Assembly: GCA_002731275.1 (NCBI GenBank)
Contig: PCBK01000184.1
Location: 1-64,000 of the forward strand
Source: Deltaproteobacteria bacterium
GTDB taxonomy: Bacteria > Myxococcota_C > UBA6777
Direction: 5' to 3'
Length of the DNA: 64,000 nucleotides
Made by a program: the position numbers and the translations under genes. Below are positions 8,669-17,740 of the stretch, piece after piece. Under the pieces are notes generated by a model that was not told where the DNA came from, did not search any database, and saw only the letters and a list, made by a program, of their open reading frames with translations. Position 1 is the stretch's first letter. Each line of letters begins with the position of its first letter.

Positions 8669-10324
8669 TTATGTGTTGTCTTCCCCATGAGAGCTCCATG
8701 AGAGGAGGGAGCGTTCGGTGACATCACACAATTTGGCGGCGGAGATGCGTTGTGTCTTGGCCTGTTCACGTATCTCTTCGGCGATATAACCTTTGAGTGC
8801 GCGGAACAGGTCTTTTGTGGACAGTGGCTGTTCTTTTTGCATCCATCTCGGTGGGATCCCTTGTCCTGTCGCGAAGGACAGACAGACCGCTTGGTGTACT
8901 TGCTCTGTGGTCCTCGTGGAGGCGATCTGTTGGGGGGAGTGACGGAGGATATATGTCATGACTTCCTCGACGTCGAAGTCCCCCTCTTGATCGTGTGCGA
9001 AGGCGAGCAGCTTGTACGCGATACGGAGGAGGTCACGGATATTTCCTGGCAACGTTTGTCGCTGCAATTGTTCAATGAGTTGTGTGTGGAATCCGTCCGG
9101 AAAAGTCGGAGAGTGAGGCAGTCCAGAGCGGATCAAGGCTTGTTCATAGACCTGCTCCCACAGCCAGGGGATGTCTTCGGGGATCTCTCGCAGAGAGGGG
9201 AGTTTGATGGTCAGCATCCCGATCCTGTCGAGAAAGTCTGGGGAGAGTTGCTGTTCAAGCTCATGCCAGGGGCGGTTACTCGCGGTGATCAGGCGAAAGT
9301 GGCTCGTTGACGGTTGTGTCGCGCCAAGTGGGGTGAAGGTCTTCTCCTCAATGGCCCGGATCAGGAGACGCTGTAGGTTGTGGGGGAGGTCGCTGATCTC
9401 ATCGAGAAAGAGGGTGTCTTTGTCTGCATATGCGAGGAGTCCAGGGTGATCTTTGTCGGCACCTGTAAAAGCGCCTCGTTTGTAACCGAAGAGCTCCGCG
9501 CGCATGGTCTCCGGGCTGTACATCCCACACGCGACAGAGGGCCAGTCCGTATCTTTTTTGCGATCCCGAAAGGGGCTGTGAAAGCGTACCCACGATGCGA
9601 GCGTGGTTTTTCCCGTCCCACGCTCCCCCATGATCAAGATGGGGACGTTGAGGCGCGCGAAGCGTCGGGCTTCGTGGTAGCATTCGATGAGCTTTGTGGA
9701 GACGAACTTGTCGGGGTCCCAAAAGATCCCCTGCTGTGCCGAAGGGCGATGTCGCCTGTTCTTCTCGTAGACATTGTAGAAGGTCTCAAGCCCGATGGAG
9801 ATGGGTTTGACCGTGATCTTCTTTTGGACTCTGTGGCTCTGGATGATCTCGAAGGGGCGCTGGATAAAGCCGGCTTCTGCCATGAGCACCCAGATCGTGT
9901 GCATCGAAGGCGTCCCTGTGCTCGCGTTGATCACCAAGTTGGCTTGTGGGTGTTGTTTGCGGATCTGTGGGATGTGGTGCCGCATAAACTCGAAGATGGC
10001 TTTGTGATCGGTTGGATTATCGTAGTCCCATCGGCAAAAATGGACGACGACTTCGGGGGCTCGTTTGTGGATCTCTGACTTGAGTTCCTGGGCGATTTGT
10101 TCGTTGGTGAGGGAGTTTTTGTGTTGTTTCTTCGTGTTGCGCTTTTGTGTGAAGATATAGACCTGCTTGAAGCTCCCTCTGTACGGAGAGTCAGGGGAGA
10201 ACATCAGTGAGAGTGTAGGGCCTTCGTAGAGATTGCCTCGGGCGTCTCTCATATAGGTCATCTTGCGCGTTCGCGAGTATGGGTCGTTGTTGCGGGCGAT
10301 CCAGGAGAGCAGAATGTTGTCCAA
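8669..10324 (-). CDS. RtcR-like CARF-domain sigma-54 transcriptional activator
   Basis: 551 residues. The N-terminal ~200 residues match the ligand-binding CARF domain of RtcR, including NASTGTPSMH (~131-140), which aligns with the TTGT loop of E. coli RtcR. A sigma-54 AAA+ domain follows: Walker A GERGTGKTT (~232-240), the sigma-54 contact loop GAFTGAD (~283-289) and Walker B LFLDE (~303-308). The C-terminus has a candidate helix-turn-helix (AAKLCDVTERSLL, ~528) but ends abruptly a few residues later, beside a 9-bp repeat with 11-bp period. RtcR senses RNA ends and switches on RNA repair genes; no rtcA or rtcB is near here. The start is TTG with GAGGAG 6 nt upstream and an in-frame stop just before it. 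It is transcribed away from the operon at 10640-15983, its likely target. Confidence 0.87.
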   Translation of the reverse strand: MDNILLSWIARNNDPYSRTRKMTYMRDARGNLYEGPTLSLMFSPDSPYRGSFKQVYIFTQKRNTKKQHKNSLTNEQIAQELKSEIHKRAPEVVVHFCRWDYDNPTDHKAIFEFMRHHIPQIRKQHPQANLVINASTGTPSMHTIWVLMAEAGFIQRPFEIIQSHRVQKKITVKPISIGLETFYNVYEKNRRHRPSAQQGIFWDPDKFVSTKLIECYHEARRFARLNVPILIMGERGTGKTTLASWVRFHSPFRDRKKDTDWPSVACGMYSPETMRAELFGYKRGAFTGADKDHPGLLAYADKDTLFLDEISDLPHNLQRLLIRAIEEKTFTPLGATQPSTSHFRLITASNRPWHELEQQLSPDFLDRIGMLTIKLPSLREIPEDIPWLWEQVYEQALIRSGLPHSPTFPDGFHTQLIEQLQRQTLPGNIRDLLRIAYKLLAFAHDQEGDFDVEEVMTYILRHSPQQIASTRTTEQVHQAVCLSFATGQGIPPRWMQKEQPLSTKDLFRALKGYIAEEIREQAKTQRISAAKLCDVTERSLLSWSSHGEDNT

Positions 10325-10639
10325 GTCGGGCTCCTCTCATCAGGCCAAAACGAAGATTGACAGATGTCGACATGTATGTGGCGTAGGATACCTGTAGACG
10401 TGTCCAAAGGCAAAGGGTTCAGTGGTGGGGTTGTGTTTGCGTGGATGTGGACGATCGCGAAGTCTACATTCGTGGGTGTTGGAGAGTGGTGATGTGTGTT
10501 GTGCCAGATGCCTCGCTTCCAAAATGGTCTCTCGTTTGCTATGCTTTTGTGAGTCGTCAGAGTGAGTGAGATGTGAGATGTTGAAACCCTGCTGTGCGAT
10601 CATATCGCGAAACACAGATGGATTGTGGGAGTCGGACAT
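10325..10639. promoter_or_regulatory. Divergent control region between CARF regulator and its likely operon
   Basis: No gene. It holds the Shine-Dalgarno of the regulator, a perfect 10-bp palindrome ATGTCGACAT at 10364-10373 that could be an enhancer site about 160 bp from the candidate sigma-54 promoter, a -24/-12-like element at 10525-10540, and a GCGAT-CAT-ATCGC inverted repeat near 10600. Assignment of these sites to the regulator is inference. Confidence 0.45.
10525..10540 (+). promoter_or_regulatory. Candidate sigma-54 (-24/-12) promoter
   Basis: The sequence TGGTCTCTCGTTTGCT has GG (10526-10527) and GC (10538-10539) exactly 10 nt apart, as in the sigma-54 consensus TGGCACnnnnnTTGCW. 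It keeps the TGG and TTGCT blocks but lacks CAC. It would start a transcript near 10551, about 90 nt before the ATG at 10640. The neighbouring divergent gene encodes a sigma-54 activator, which makes the site more credible. Confidence 0.45.
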
Positions 10640-11407
10640 ATGGCCAAAGTGAGAATTCATGAGCTTGCAAAAGACCTCGGCATCGCGAGCAAAGAGCTGC
10701 TGTTTATCGCCCAGACGCTGGGTTATGCAGTGGAGACCCACGCGAACACACTCGAAGAGCACGAGGCCGAAGAGTTAAAAGCCACTATCCTTGGGCTCGC
10801 ATCTGTCGGATTTAAGCCGGAGAGTGAGCCTGGTTTTCAGCCCTCCATGGAGACCTTTGAGGTCAATCAACAAAAACAACCCAGCAACGCTCTGATGCTC
10901 GTGAATATGGGCAAACAAGATGTCCGCTTAAGTAAGCACGGTGTCGTCGCATTTGATGCGATGGTCAAGGTCTGCGCGGCCTTGCTCGCGGATCCCAAGC
11001 AGACCCTTCGTATCGATCATGAGACTGTCCCGTGGGGATCGATTTACTTTTTGCGCGCCGATCGCAGCACGCCGATGTTTGGATACATTGAGCTTGAATA
11101 CGGTGACGAGACCTATGGGTCATCACAGCGCCAAAAAGGTGTGCTTGGTGATCTTCTGTGGTCCGCGCGCTGGATCAACGAGTATTGGACACGTCCCTTC
11201 GAGAAGCTCGCGATGAGCATCGGTTTGACGCGTGATCCCGAAGCCGATTATCGCAACCAATTTGAGTCCGACCTTCGTGCACTTGAAGCTCGCGGTCTGA
11301 TCGATGGTTTGATCGAGTGGGAGATCACCACAGGGATCCCTGGACGCAACATCTACATCTATCCCAAAGACGAAGAGTACGAACACCATCCAAACAACAA
11401 GCTGTGA
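10640..11407 (+). CDS. IF2_N-domain protein of unknown function
   Basis: 255 residues. The first ~55 residues form a domain like the N-terminal module of translation initiation factor IF-2 (MAKVRIHELAKDLGI, then SKELLF and an LEEHEAEEL stretch), a small helical fold known from IF-2 and a few nucleic-acid associated proteins. The remaining ~200 residues are not recognised; they look soluble and end in a charged tail. There is no GTPase domain, so this is not IF-2. ATG 10640 follows GGGAG by 7 nt and begins exactly at the domain; a GTG at 10625 is the alternative. It is the first gene of the operon divergent from the CARF sigma-54 regulator, 29 bp before the PQQ-propeller gene. An RNA or ribosome related role is inference. 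Confidence 0.75.
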   Translation: MAKVRIHELAKDLGIASKELLFIAQTLGYAVETHANTLEEHEAEELKATILGLASVGFKPESEPGFQPSMETFEVNQQKQPSNALMLVNMGKQDVRLSKHGVVAFDAMVKVCAALLADPKQTLRIDHETVPWGSIYFLRADRSTPMFGYIELEYGDETYGSSQRQKGVLGDLLWSARWINEYWTRPFEKLAMSIGLTRDPEADYRNQFESDLRALEARGLIDGLIEWEITTGIPGRNIYIYPKDEEYEHHPNNKL

Positions 11408-11436
11408 TCTCAACATCAACATAGAAGGACAAGACA

Positions 11437-13518
11437 TTGTATCGATTACTTTGGACTTACCAGGCAAAAGGCGCGCTCCCTTCTCACGCTCCACTCTTTT
11501 GGGAGGATAAGATCTACCTGCGCGATGAACAGATGCGCTACCACATCCTCGACGAGAAAAAAGGACGTCTGGAGTGGGAGTTCGATTTGACAGGGTATGG
11601 GACGTCTGAACCTGGACGTCGGCCTTCTATTGTGCAACTTGGGCGGGGTGGGTGGGTCTATGCTCTCGACTCCAAAAAGAAGCCCATCGTCTGGCAATTT
11701 GCGACCAACGATCAGGCCATCGCACCTCGCTACGTTCACGTCGAGGGTGGTGAGGCTTTTGTCTCCTGTGGGAGTGGCCGCATATACGGACTCGATTGGG
11801 ACACTGGGCGTCATAAGTGGACCCATGAATTGCATCGCCAAGTCACCGACCTGACGTGGGACGATCCCTACGTCTACTACACCAATATCGAAGGTTGGGT
11901 CTGGTGTTTTCATGTCACTGAGCGCAAAGAAAAATGGGCGCTTCAGCTCGATGAACCCATCATCAGCACACCTTCTGTGCATGAAGAGACACTTTACGTG
12001 ACGGGAGGTGGCGGGAGCTGTTGGAGTATCGACAAGCGGACGGGGTCGATCTTGTGGAGAGGCCTGACGTCTGGTGTGTGCAGCGCGAGTGTTGGGGTCT
12101 CATCGGAGCTTGTTCTCGTCCCTTCACAGGATGGTCGTTTGCACGCGCTTCACAAACAGGATGGCTCACCTGCATGGCAGAAGAAGCTCGCACACAGGCT
12201 CTTTTTGTCACCTGAGGTCGATAAAGATCTGGTGTACGTCAACGATCCACATGGCCAAGTCCATGCGCTTCAGCTTAAAGATGGCAAGGAGCAGTGGCGA
12301 CACTTCGTCTCAGGTGCGTTGAGTATGAAGCCGTGTGTTCGAGGAGATCGCCTGTATCTCGGTGGTGCCAACGGTACACTCTACGCGTATGTGAAAAAGA
12401 AAAAGCGCGCCGTCGTGCAGGTCCCAGCTGCGAGCTCCGAGATGTCCCGTCGTCCTGCGGCGACGCTCTCAGGTGAACACTCTGATGGCACGATGTTTCG
12501 AGGTTCCATCGGTCGCTTTGGCGTCTTCCCTGGTGAGACTCGCCAACGCAAAGGCTCGGTCCTCTGGACGTACAAAGGCAATGATGGCTTTTACTCTTCG
12601 CCGATTGTCGACGAGGACACCGTGTACATTGGCTCACAGGCCAGTATGTTTTACGCGATTGACCGGCGCACAGGTCGGGAAAAGTGGTCCTTTAGCTCCA
12701 GCGGTTCGATCTGGGCGACTTGTGTTGTCACCGATCGCTACGTGTGTGTTGGATGTGACAAGGAGATGTACTGTCTCGATAAATTCACGGGCCGGAAAGT
12801 CTGGACCTTCTCGACAGGGGGATGGAGTTGGAGCTCTCCTTCTGTCGTCGATGGTGTGTTGTACTTTGGTAGTGGCGAATACGTCTGTTATGCGCTGGAT
12901 ATTGAAACAGGGCAAAAGCTCTGGGCGACCAAGGGGAAGGGACGTTGTTACTTCTCACCTGTTGTACTCGATGGGGTGATTTATGGTGGGACACGTGATG
13001 GTTCGGTCTACGAATTGGACCGTCAGACAGGGAAGGTCAATTGGTCCTTCAAGGTGAAGGAGGAGCTCGTTCACTCATCGTGTTGTGTGATGGATGATGT
13101 GCTCTACTTTGGTGGAGAGAAGGAGTTCTTTTACGCGCTTGATATCCCAACGCAAAAGATCCTGTGGAAGTGCAAGGCACCGAGCGGTGCAAGCTCCAGC
13201 CCGGCAGTCACAGATGAGATGGTGTACTTTGGGTGTCGAAACTCCCACTTTATGGCCGTTGAGCGAACGGAAGGGAAGGTCGTGTGGAAGTGCGATACAC
13301 AAAGCAGTGGCAATTACTCATCGCCTGCTGTCGTCGGTGATGTCGTCTACTTTGGAAGCAATGACCACTATCTATACGCCTACGATCGTTTCGAGGGGAA
13401 ACTCCTCTGGAAATTCAAAACAGACGAGAAAGCCTGGACCTCTCCCTTTGTATACAATGACATCGTGTACATGGGGACGGATGGTGGTAGCCTCTACGCC
13501 ATCCAAACCAAACCCTGA
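11437..13518 (+). CDS. PQQ-like beta-propeller repeat protein (probably two propellers)
   Basis: 693 residues without signal peptide or membrane segment, so probably cytoplasmic. It is built of repeated PQQ/BamB-type blades with the pattern xYALDxxTGxxxWxF (for example YCLDKFTGRKVWTFSTGG and YALDIETGQKLW). Blades run from ~50 to ~310 and again from ~370 to the C-terminus, joined by a Lys-rich, then Ser/Arg/Ala-rich linker (~311-365), which suggests two propellers. Such domains usually serve as interaction platforms; enzymatic PQQ dehydrogenase motifs were not seen. The start is TTG at 11437 preceded by AGAAGGAC. It lies 29 bp after the IF2_N gene and 140 bp before the HEAT gene on the same strand. 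The operon is probably controlled by the divergent CARF/sigma-54 regulator. Confidence 0.8.
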   Translation: MYRLLWTYQAKGALPSHAPLFWEDKIYLRDEQMRYHILDEKKGRLEWEFDLTGYGTSEPGRRPSIVQLGRGGWVYALDSKKKPIVWQFATNDQAIAPRYVHVEGGEAFVSCGSGRIYGLDWDTGRHKWTHELHRQVTDLTWDDPYVYYTNIEGWVWCFHVTERKEKWALQLDEPIISTPSVHEETLYVTGGGGSCWSIDKRTGSILWRGLTSGVCSASVGVSSELVLVPSQDGRLHALHKQDGSPAWQKKLAHRLFLSPEVDKDLVYVNDPHGQVHALQLKDGKEQWRHFVSGALSMKPCVRGDRLYLGGANGTLYAYVKKKKRAVVQVPAASSEMSRRPAATLSGEHSDGTMFRGSIGRFGVFPGETRQRKGSVLWTYKGNDGFYSSPIVDEDTVYIGSQASMFYAIDRRTGREKWSFSSSGSIWATCVVTDRYVCVGCDKEMYCLDKFTGRKVWTFSTGGWSWSSPSVVDGVLYFGSGEYVCYALDIETGQKLWATKGKGRCYFSPVVLDGVIYGGTRDGSVYELDRQTGKVNWSFKVKEELVHSSCCVMDDVLYFGGEKEFFYALDIPTQKILWKCKAPSGASSSPAVTDEMVYFGCRNSHFMAVERTEGKVVWKCDTQSSGNYSSPAVVGDVVYFGSNDHYLYAYDRFEGKLLWKFKTDEKAWTSPFVYNDIVYMGTDGGSLYAIQTKP

Positions 13519-13658
13519 CGCTCGCGAACGCTTTCCTCTTTTTGCACCGCTTTTCGAACCCCCCAAGTCGCTCGTGCGTAAGAGCTAACAGACCTGTTGC
13601 TTTTCTCGACTCTCCATCTCCAAACAACACCTGCCAATGAATCGCCGGAGCTCTGGCC

Positions 13659-15983
13659 ATGTCTCGCTCTTCACTCGACACTGCACAACAAAAAATCCTC
13701 GAAGGCCCTCTTCGCCGCCGCATCAAATACGCCCAAAAACTCTCTGATTGGCGCCAGCACGCGGACTTCTACGAGCTTCATACATTGTTACAAGATCCTT
13801 CTGGTGAGGTGCGTCTGGAAGCGGCGCGTTCACTCGCACAATCGGTACAAGACCTGACACTCAGATATATGGATTGTCACAAGTCGTCGATGACAAATTG
13901 GTGGATGGGAAGTGGCGAGGAGATCGGAGCGTATCCCTGGTATCAAGCGCTCCAGGAGGGGTACAAAACCATCCAGCAAAGAAGAGATGTGTACATCCCT
14001 CTCCTTGAAGACATGTTGCTTGAGGCGGATGTCGCGTTCGCAACGGAAATTGTGACGACGCTCTACTGGTTCTCGTCCAAGGACTCGATGTCACTCATTC
14101 TTTCTCGTGCGCGGTCTCTTCGTTCGTCTTCACTCGATCAAATCGTCTCATTGTATTGTTCTGTACATGGCGGAGAAGAGGCGATTGCGTTTATCGAACA
14201 TCAACTCGATGACATACGGACAGGCACATATGGACTCTTTTCTCTGGCCTGGATGACGAGGGTGGGGGCGGAACGATGTGACCTTGCGTTTGCTCTTCTC
14301 AAGACGCGTTGTCACTCCAAAAATCCTGAACTGTCTGCCCTCGCGAAGGCGTTGTGTCTCTTCCTCGAAGGAGCAGACAAGGCGCCTGCGTCTGTCCTCT
14401 CTGTGATGTCGGAGTATGCGCTCACGACAGAGAGTGTGCAGGGATATCTTCAGAGGGGAGCAGTCAAGGCAAAGCAACCGACTCGTCGACACAAACGTAG
14501 AGGGAAAGGGAAAGCCAGGAGAGCAGCCTTCCAGCAAGCGCGGCATCGTGCGCGTGAACACACCTCGACGCTCACACAGCAGGCGTATCACGAGGGCCCT
14601 CCTTATGACGAAGAGTACGATGTGTGGGATGACCCATACATGTATCGCTACCACTACGAGGCTGGATATTCGATGGGGAGGTCTGGTCTTTCAGCGCACC
14701 AAAGCCGATGGTTTGAGACCCGCTATGGTTTATGGCTCGTGAGTCGTTGCTGTGAGTCGCCACTGTCGGAGCATCTCAAAGAGTTAGAGCATCCCGAATC
14801 GACACACCGAATGGCCGCGCTCATTGCGTTGGTCATTAGGGGGGCACAGGAGCAGCTGACGGATGACATCCTCGCTCCTTTCTTCACCTCTTGTTGTATC
14901 GAACAAGTTGAGGCCGGACTCGTCGTGTTGCCGGGCTTGGATGAGCGTAGAATTTTGTCGTGGGTGCAATATGCGCAAGCGCACACAGGTCTCTATCTTC
15001 ATAGGGCGATCATCCGGGTGTTGGCGTTGTGTGAGAGTGAAGCGGCGTTGTTACATTTGCTCTCGATGTTGCCTCTTGTTGATGAGGATGAGCGATGGAT
15101 CTTATGTTCGGCGATCCGTACATTTGGCCCGCTCTTGGATAACCATCTCCCAACCCTGGTTTCTTTTCGCAAAAGTCTGACTCTGCCTGACGATCCATAC
15201 ACATGGGAGGAGACGTTTTGGTACATGTATGCTGGTTTGTTGTCTGATATGGGGACACCTGAGGCCATCGAAGAGTTGCGTACATTAGACACAGTCGCAC
15301 AGGGGACTGTTTCCCATATCAGGGAAGCCATTGGTTTGGCAGGAGGATGGGATGAAGCGGATGTCTTACAGGAGCTCTCAGAAGAGAATGTCCTCGAAGA
15401 TGGTCTCGCGTACGGGCGACAATATCCCGATATCTTCCACATTGTCGCTGCAACAGGTGAACCTTATTCACTGTTTGGACTGTCTGTGAGCGTGCTTTTT
15501 GGGAACGTGACTGAAGATCTGTCCTATGTTTTAGAGCGATTGTCGTTGAGGGAGCGTTCTTTCAGAGAGAGGGGGCGTGGCTGGGAGTGGTCGATGGGGT
15601 GGTGTCTTGGTGAGAGCAGTTTGGCGCACTCTTTGTTTCAGTATGATCAACCAGAGAGCTTGTATGGGTATGATTTTTGGACACACTCGATAACTCGGTT
15701 CCGTCGAAGTGTGAGTACGATGTTGGAGTGGAGTCTCGCTGTGGACGCAGACGAGACGAATGAGTGTGCTGAGGAGGCCAGTCGACTTCGGCTTTTGCTG
15801 CACAGTCGTTGTAACACACATGTTGAGACCCTTCAGAAGATTCTTCAACGTTCGGAATTGCTTATGTGGTGGGAGCAGCGTTGCTTTGAGAGCGCACTCT
15901 CGATGTACCGAGGGTGGATTTTGCAGATTGAGGGAGAGACTCTTGAGCAGTGGCAGAGTGAACTTGAGTGTTTGCTGTTTTGA
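13659..15983 (+). CDS. HEAT-repeat protein with basic and Tyr-rich insert
   Basis: 774 residues, soluble, rich in paired helices of HEAT type (for example LLQDPSGEVRLEAARSLAQ near residue 50, and further pairs through the C-terminal half). Around residues 270-330 a highly basic stretch (RRHKRRGKGKARR) is followed by a Tyr/Asp-rich stretch (YDEEYDVWDDPYMYRYHY), unlike the surrounding helical repeats. HEAT solenoids bind proteins or nucleic acids; no catalytic motif was seen. The ATG follows CGGAG with an 8-nt spacer. It is the third plus-strand gene after the IF2_N and PQQ genes, with a 140-bp gap that may hold its own promoter, so operon membership is likely but not certain. Confidence 0.75.
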   Translation: MSRSSLDTAQQKILEGPLRRRIKYAQKLSDWRQHADFYELHTLLQDPSGEVRLEAARSLAQSVQDLTLRYMDCHKSSMTNWWMGSGEEIGAYPWYQALQEGYKTIQQRRDVYIPLLEDMLLEADVAFATEIVTTLYWFSSKDSMSLILSRARSLRSSSLDQIVSLYCSVHGGEEAIAFIEHQLDDIRTGTYGLFSLAWMTRVGAERCDLAFALLKTRCHSKNPELSALAKALCLFLEGADKAPASVLSVMSEYALTTESVQGYLQRGAVKAKQPTRRHKRRGKGKARRAAFQQARHRAREHTSTLTQQAYHEGPPYDEEYDVWDDPYMYRYHYEAGYSMGRSGLSAHQSRWFETRYGLWLVSRCCESPLSEHLKELEHPESTHRMAALIALVIRGAQEQLTDDILAPFFTSCCIEQVEAGLVVLPGLDERRILSWVQYAQAHTGLYLHRAIIRVLALCESEAALLHLLSMLPLVDEDERWILCSAIRTFGPLLDNHLPTLVSFRKSLTLPDDPYTWEETFWYMYAGLLSDMGTPEAIEELRTLDTVAQGTVSHIREAIGLAGGWDEADVLQELSEENVLEDGLAYGRQYPDIFHIVAATGEPYSLFGLSVSVLFGNVTEDLSYVLERLSLRERSFRERGRGWEWSMGWCLGESSLAHSLFQYDQPESLYGYDFWTHSITRFRRSVSTMLEWSLAVDADETNECAEEASRLRLLLHSRCNTHVETLQKILQRSELLMWWEQRCFESALSMYRGWILQIEGETLEQWQSELECLLF

Positions 15984-16171
15984 GTCTTTGGGGAGCAGTG
16001 GGGGAGTGTCGTTCATGACGATCCAAACGATTCGACCGCTTTTGGTGGGGCTGTGCTGGGTCAGGGGATATGAAGGGGAGAAATATACTTGTGTTTGTGT
16101 GCTTTTTTTTGTAGTCTCTCTGCCATCGTTTGATATGCCCGCAAGCATCTAAAAGCGATTGGATAATGTAC

Positions 16172-17722
16172 ATGAGAACATTTCTTTGGGTTCTAGGGGT
16201 TGTTTGTTGTTTCTGTGTCTCTGTCAATTGTTCGGGGCCATCGGCTTCATGTGAGGATAAGGTATGCTCTGCAGATCAAGCCTGTAAAGATGGACAATGT
16301 GTGTCTTCTTGTGCTGAAGGGGAAACGATTTGTGGTGGTCTGTGTGTGGATACGAAGACCAATACAAATCATTGTGGAGCATGTGGTACATTTTGTGCGA
16401 CCTCAGTCTCTGGAGCGAGTGTGTTTGAGGCGTCATCATCTGCGGTGAGTCAATGTGTTGTCACTGATAGTGCAGGGAGTGTCTACGTTGCAGGTTCCTT
16501 TCGTGACAGTGCGACCTTTGGAGCTCATGCGCTGAAGATGACTGGAGGGGGGGGGACCGGAATGTTTGTCGCGAAGCTTGATTCGAGTGGGAAATGGGCA
16601 TGGGCTGTGGAGGCCGGAGGGTTTCCTGGAACAATTTTAGGAACGCACCTCTCTGTGGATAAAAGTGGAAACATATACGTGTCTGGGTATATTGGTAGCG
16701 GAACAGTGAAGTTTGGTAGCCTTTCGTTAGAGGGAGGTGGTCAATACGATGCATTCGTTGCCAAACTTGATAGTGATGGTAAGTGGGTGTGGGCCAGTCA
16801 TGTGACAGGACCGGATTACATCGAGGCCCTTGATCAGGTCATAGATGATTCGGGGAATGTTTATGTCTCCGGTTACTTTAAAAAGACTGCAACATTTGGA
16901 ACGACAACACTTACAAGCGCCGGCGGCTCTGATGTGTTTGTTGCGAAGCTCGACAGTAGTGGCAAGTGGGGTTGGGCTGTGAGGGCTGGCGGAAGTGGAC
17001 TTGATAGGGGTCATGGTCTGGCTGTGAGCTCGTCGGGGTCGCTTTATGTTGTAGGTGATTTTTCGGACAAGGCAACGTTTGGAGAGACGACGTTTACAAG
17101 CGCTGGTATGGGAGATATTTTTGTTGCAAAACTCGATAACAATGGTAAGTGGGAGTGGGTCACGCAGGCGAGTGGCAAGTCTTTGAACTTTGGAAAAGAT
17201 ATTATCATCGGTACAGCAGGTGGGTTGTACGTCTCTGGTTATTACAGAACAGAGACGACATTTGGTGATATTCAACTCAAAAATGCTGGCAATGAGGGTG
17301 CATTTGTCGCGATGATAAATGCGAAAGGCAAATGGGAGTGGGCAATTCAGCCTGACTCAAAGAATAACTTTAGAGCCAGCACGATGATCCGGGACCATGT
17401 TGGTCATGTTTACCTTTTTGGCTTCTTCACAAAAGATATTTCCTTTGGGGAGACAAAATTGAACGTGGAGCCTTCTGCGTTTTACCTTGTGAGGATCAGT
17501 CGCACCGGGAAGTGGTTGTGGGCAACACAGGTGTCTACTTCTCACATGGAAAAAGCACGTGGTCTTGCTGTTGATGATGACTTGAATATATATGCCACAA
17601 CCAGCTATTCCGAATCTGTACGCTTTGGGGGAAAAGAGTGGACAAGTGCCGACAAGCAAAGGATTGTTCTCGTCAAGTTGCAGCAAACAACACAGTCTTG
17701 TTCAGCGGGAACCTGTCAGTGA
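16172..17722 (+). CDS. Cys-rich SBBP beta-propeller lipoprotein (short paralogue)
   Basis: 516 residues from ATG 16172 (ATG 16166 is equally possible; neither has a clear Shine-Dalgarno). The N-terminus MRTFLWVLGVVCCFCVSVNC is a lipoprotein signal with a slightly unusual lipobox (SVNC). One Stig1-type cysteine module follows (CGGLCVDTKTN ... HCGACG), then SBBP propeller repeats of ~45 residues with the pattern FVAKLDSSGKWxWA and TFGxxxLTSAG. Such proteins are secreted or surface lipoproteins common in deltaproteobacteria; the ligand is unknown. Its paralogue starts 18 bp downstream and has the same signal sequence and propeller, so the pair is a tandem duplication and probably one operon. Confidence 0.82.
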   Translation: MRTFLWVLGVVCCFCVSVNCSGPSASCEDKVCSADQACKDGQCVSSCAEGETICGGLCVDTKTNTNHCGACGTFCATSVSGASVFEASSSAVSQCVVTDSAGSVYVAGSFRDSATFGAHALKMTGGGGTGMFVAKLDSSGKWAWAVEAGGFPGTILGTHLSVDKSGNIYVSGYIGSGTVKFGSLSLEGGGQYDAFVAKLDSDGKWVWASHVTGPDYIEALDQVIDDSGNVYVSGYFKKTATFGTTTLTSAGGSDVFVAKLDSSGKWGWAVRAGGSGLDRGHGLAVSSSGSLYVVGDFSDKATFGETTFTSAGMGDIFVAKLDNNGKWEWVTQASGKSLNFGKDIIIGTAGGLYVSGYYRTETTFGDIQLKNAGNEGAFVAMINAKGKWEWAIQPDSKNNFRASTMIRDHVGHVYLFGFFTKDISFGETKLNVEPSAFYLVRISRTGKWLWATQVSTSHMEKARGLAVDDDLNIYATTSYSESVRFGGKEWTSADKQRIVLVKLQQTTQSCSAGTCQ

Positions 17723-17740
17723 TATGAAAGGGTCGAATCA

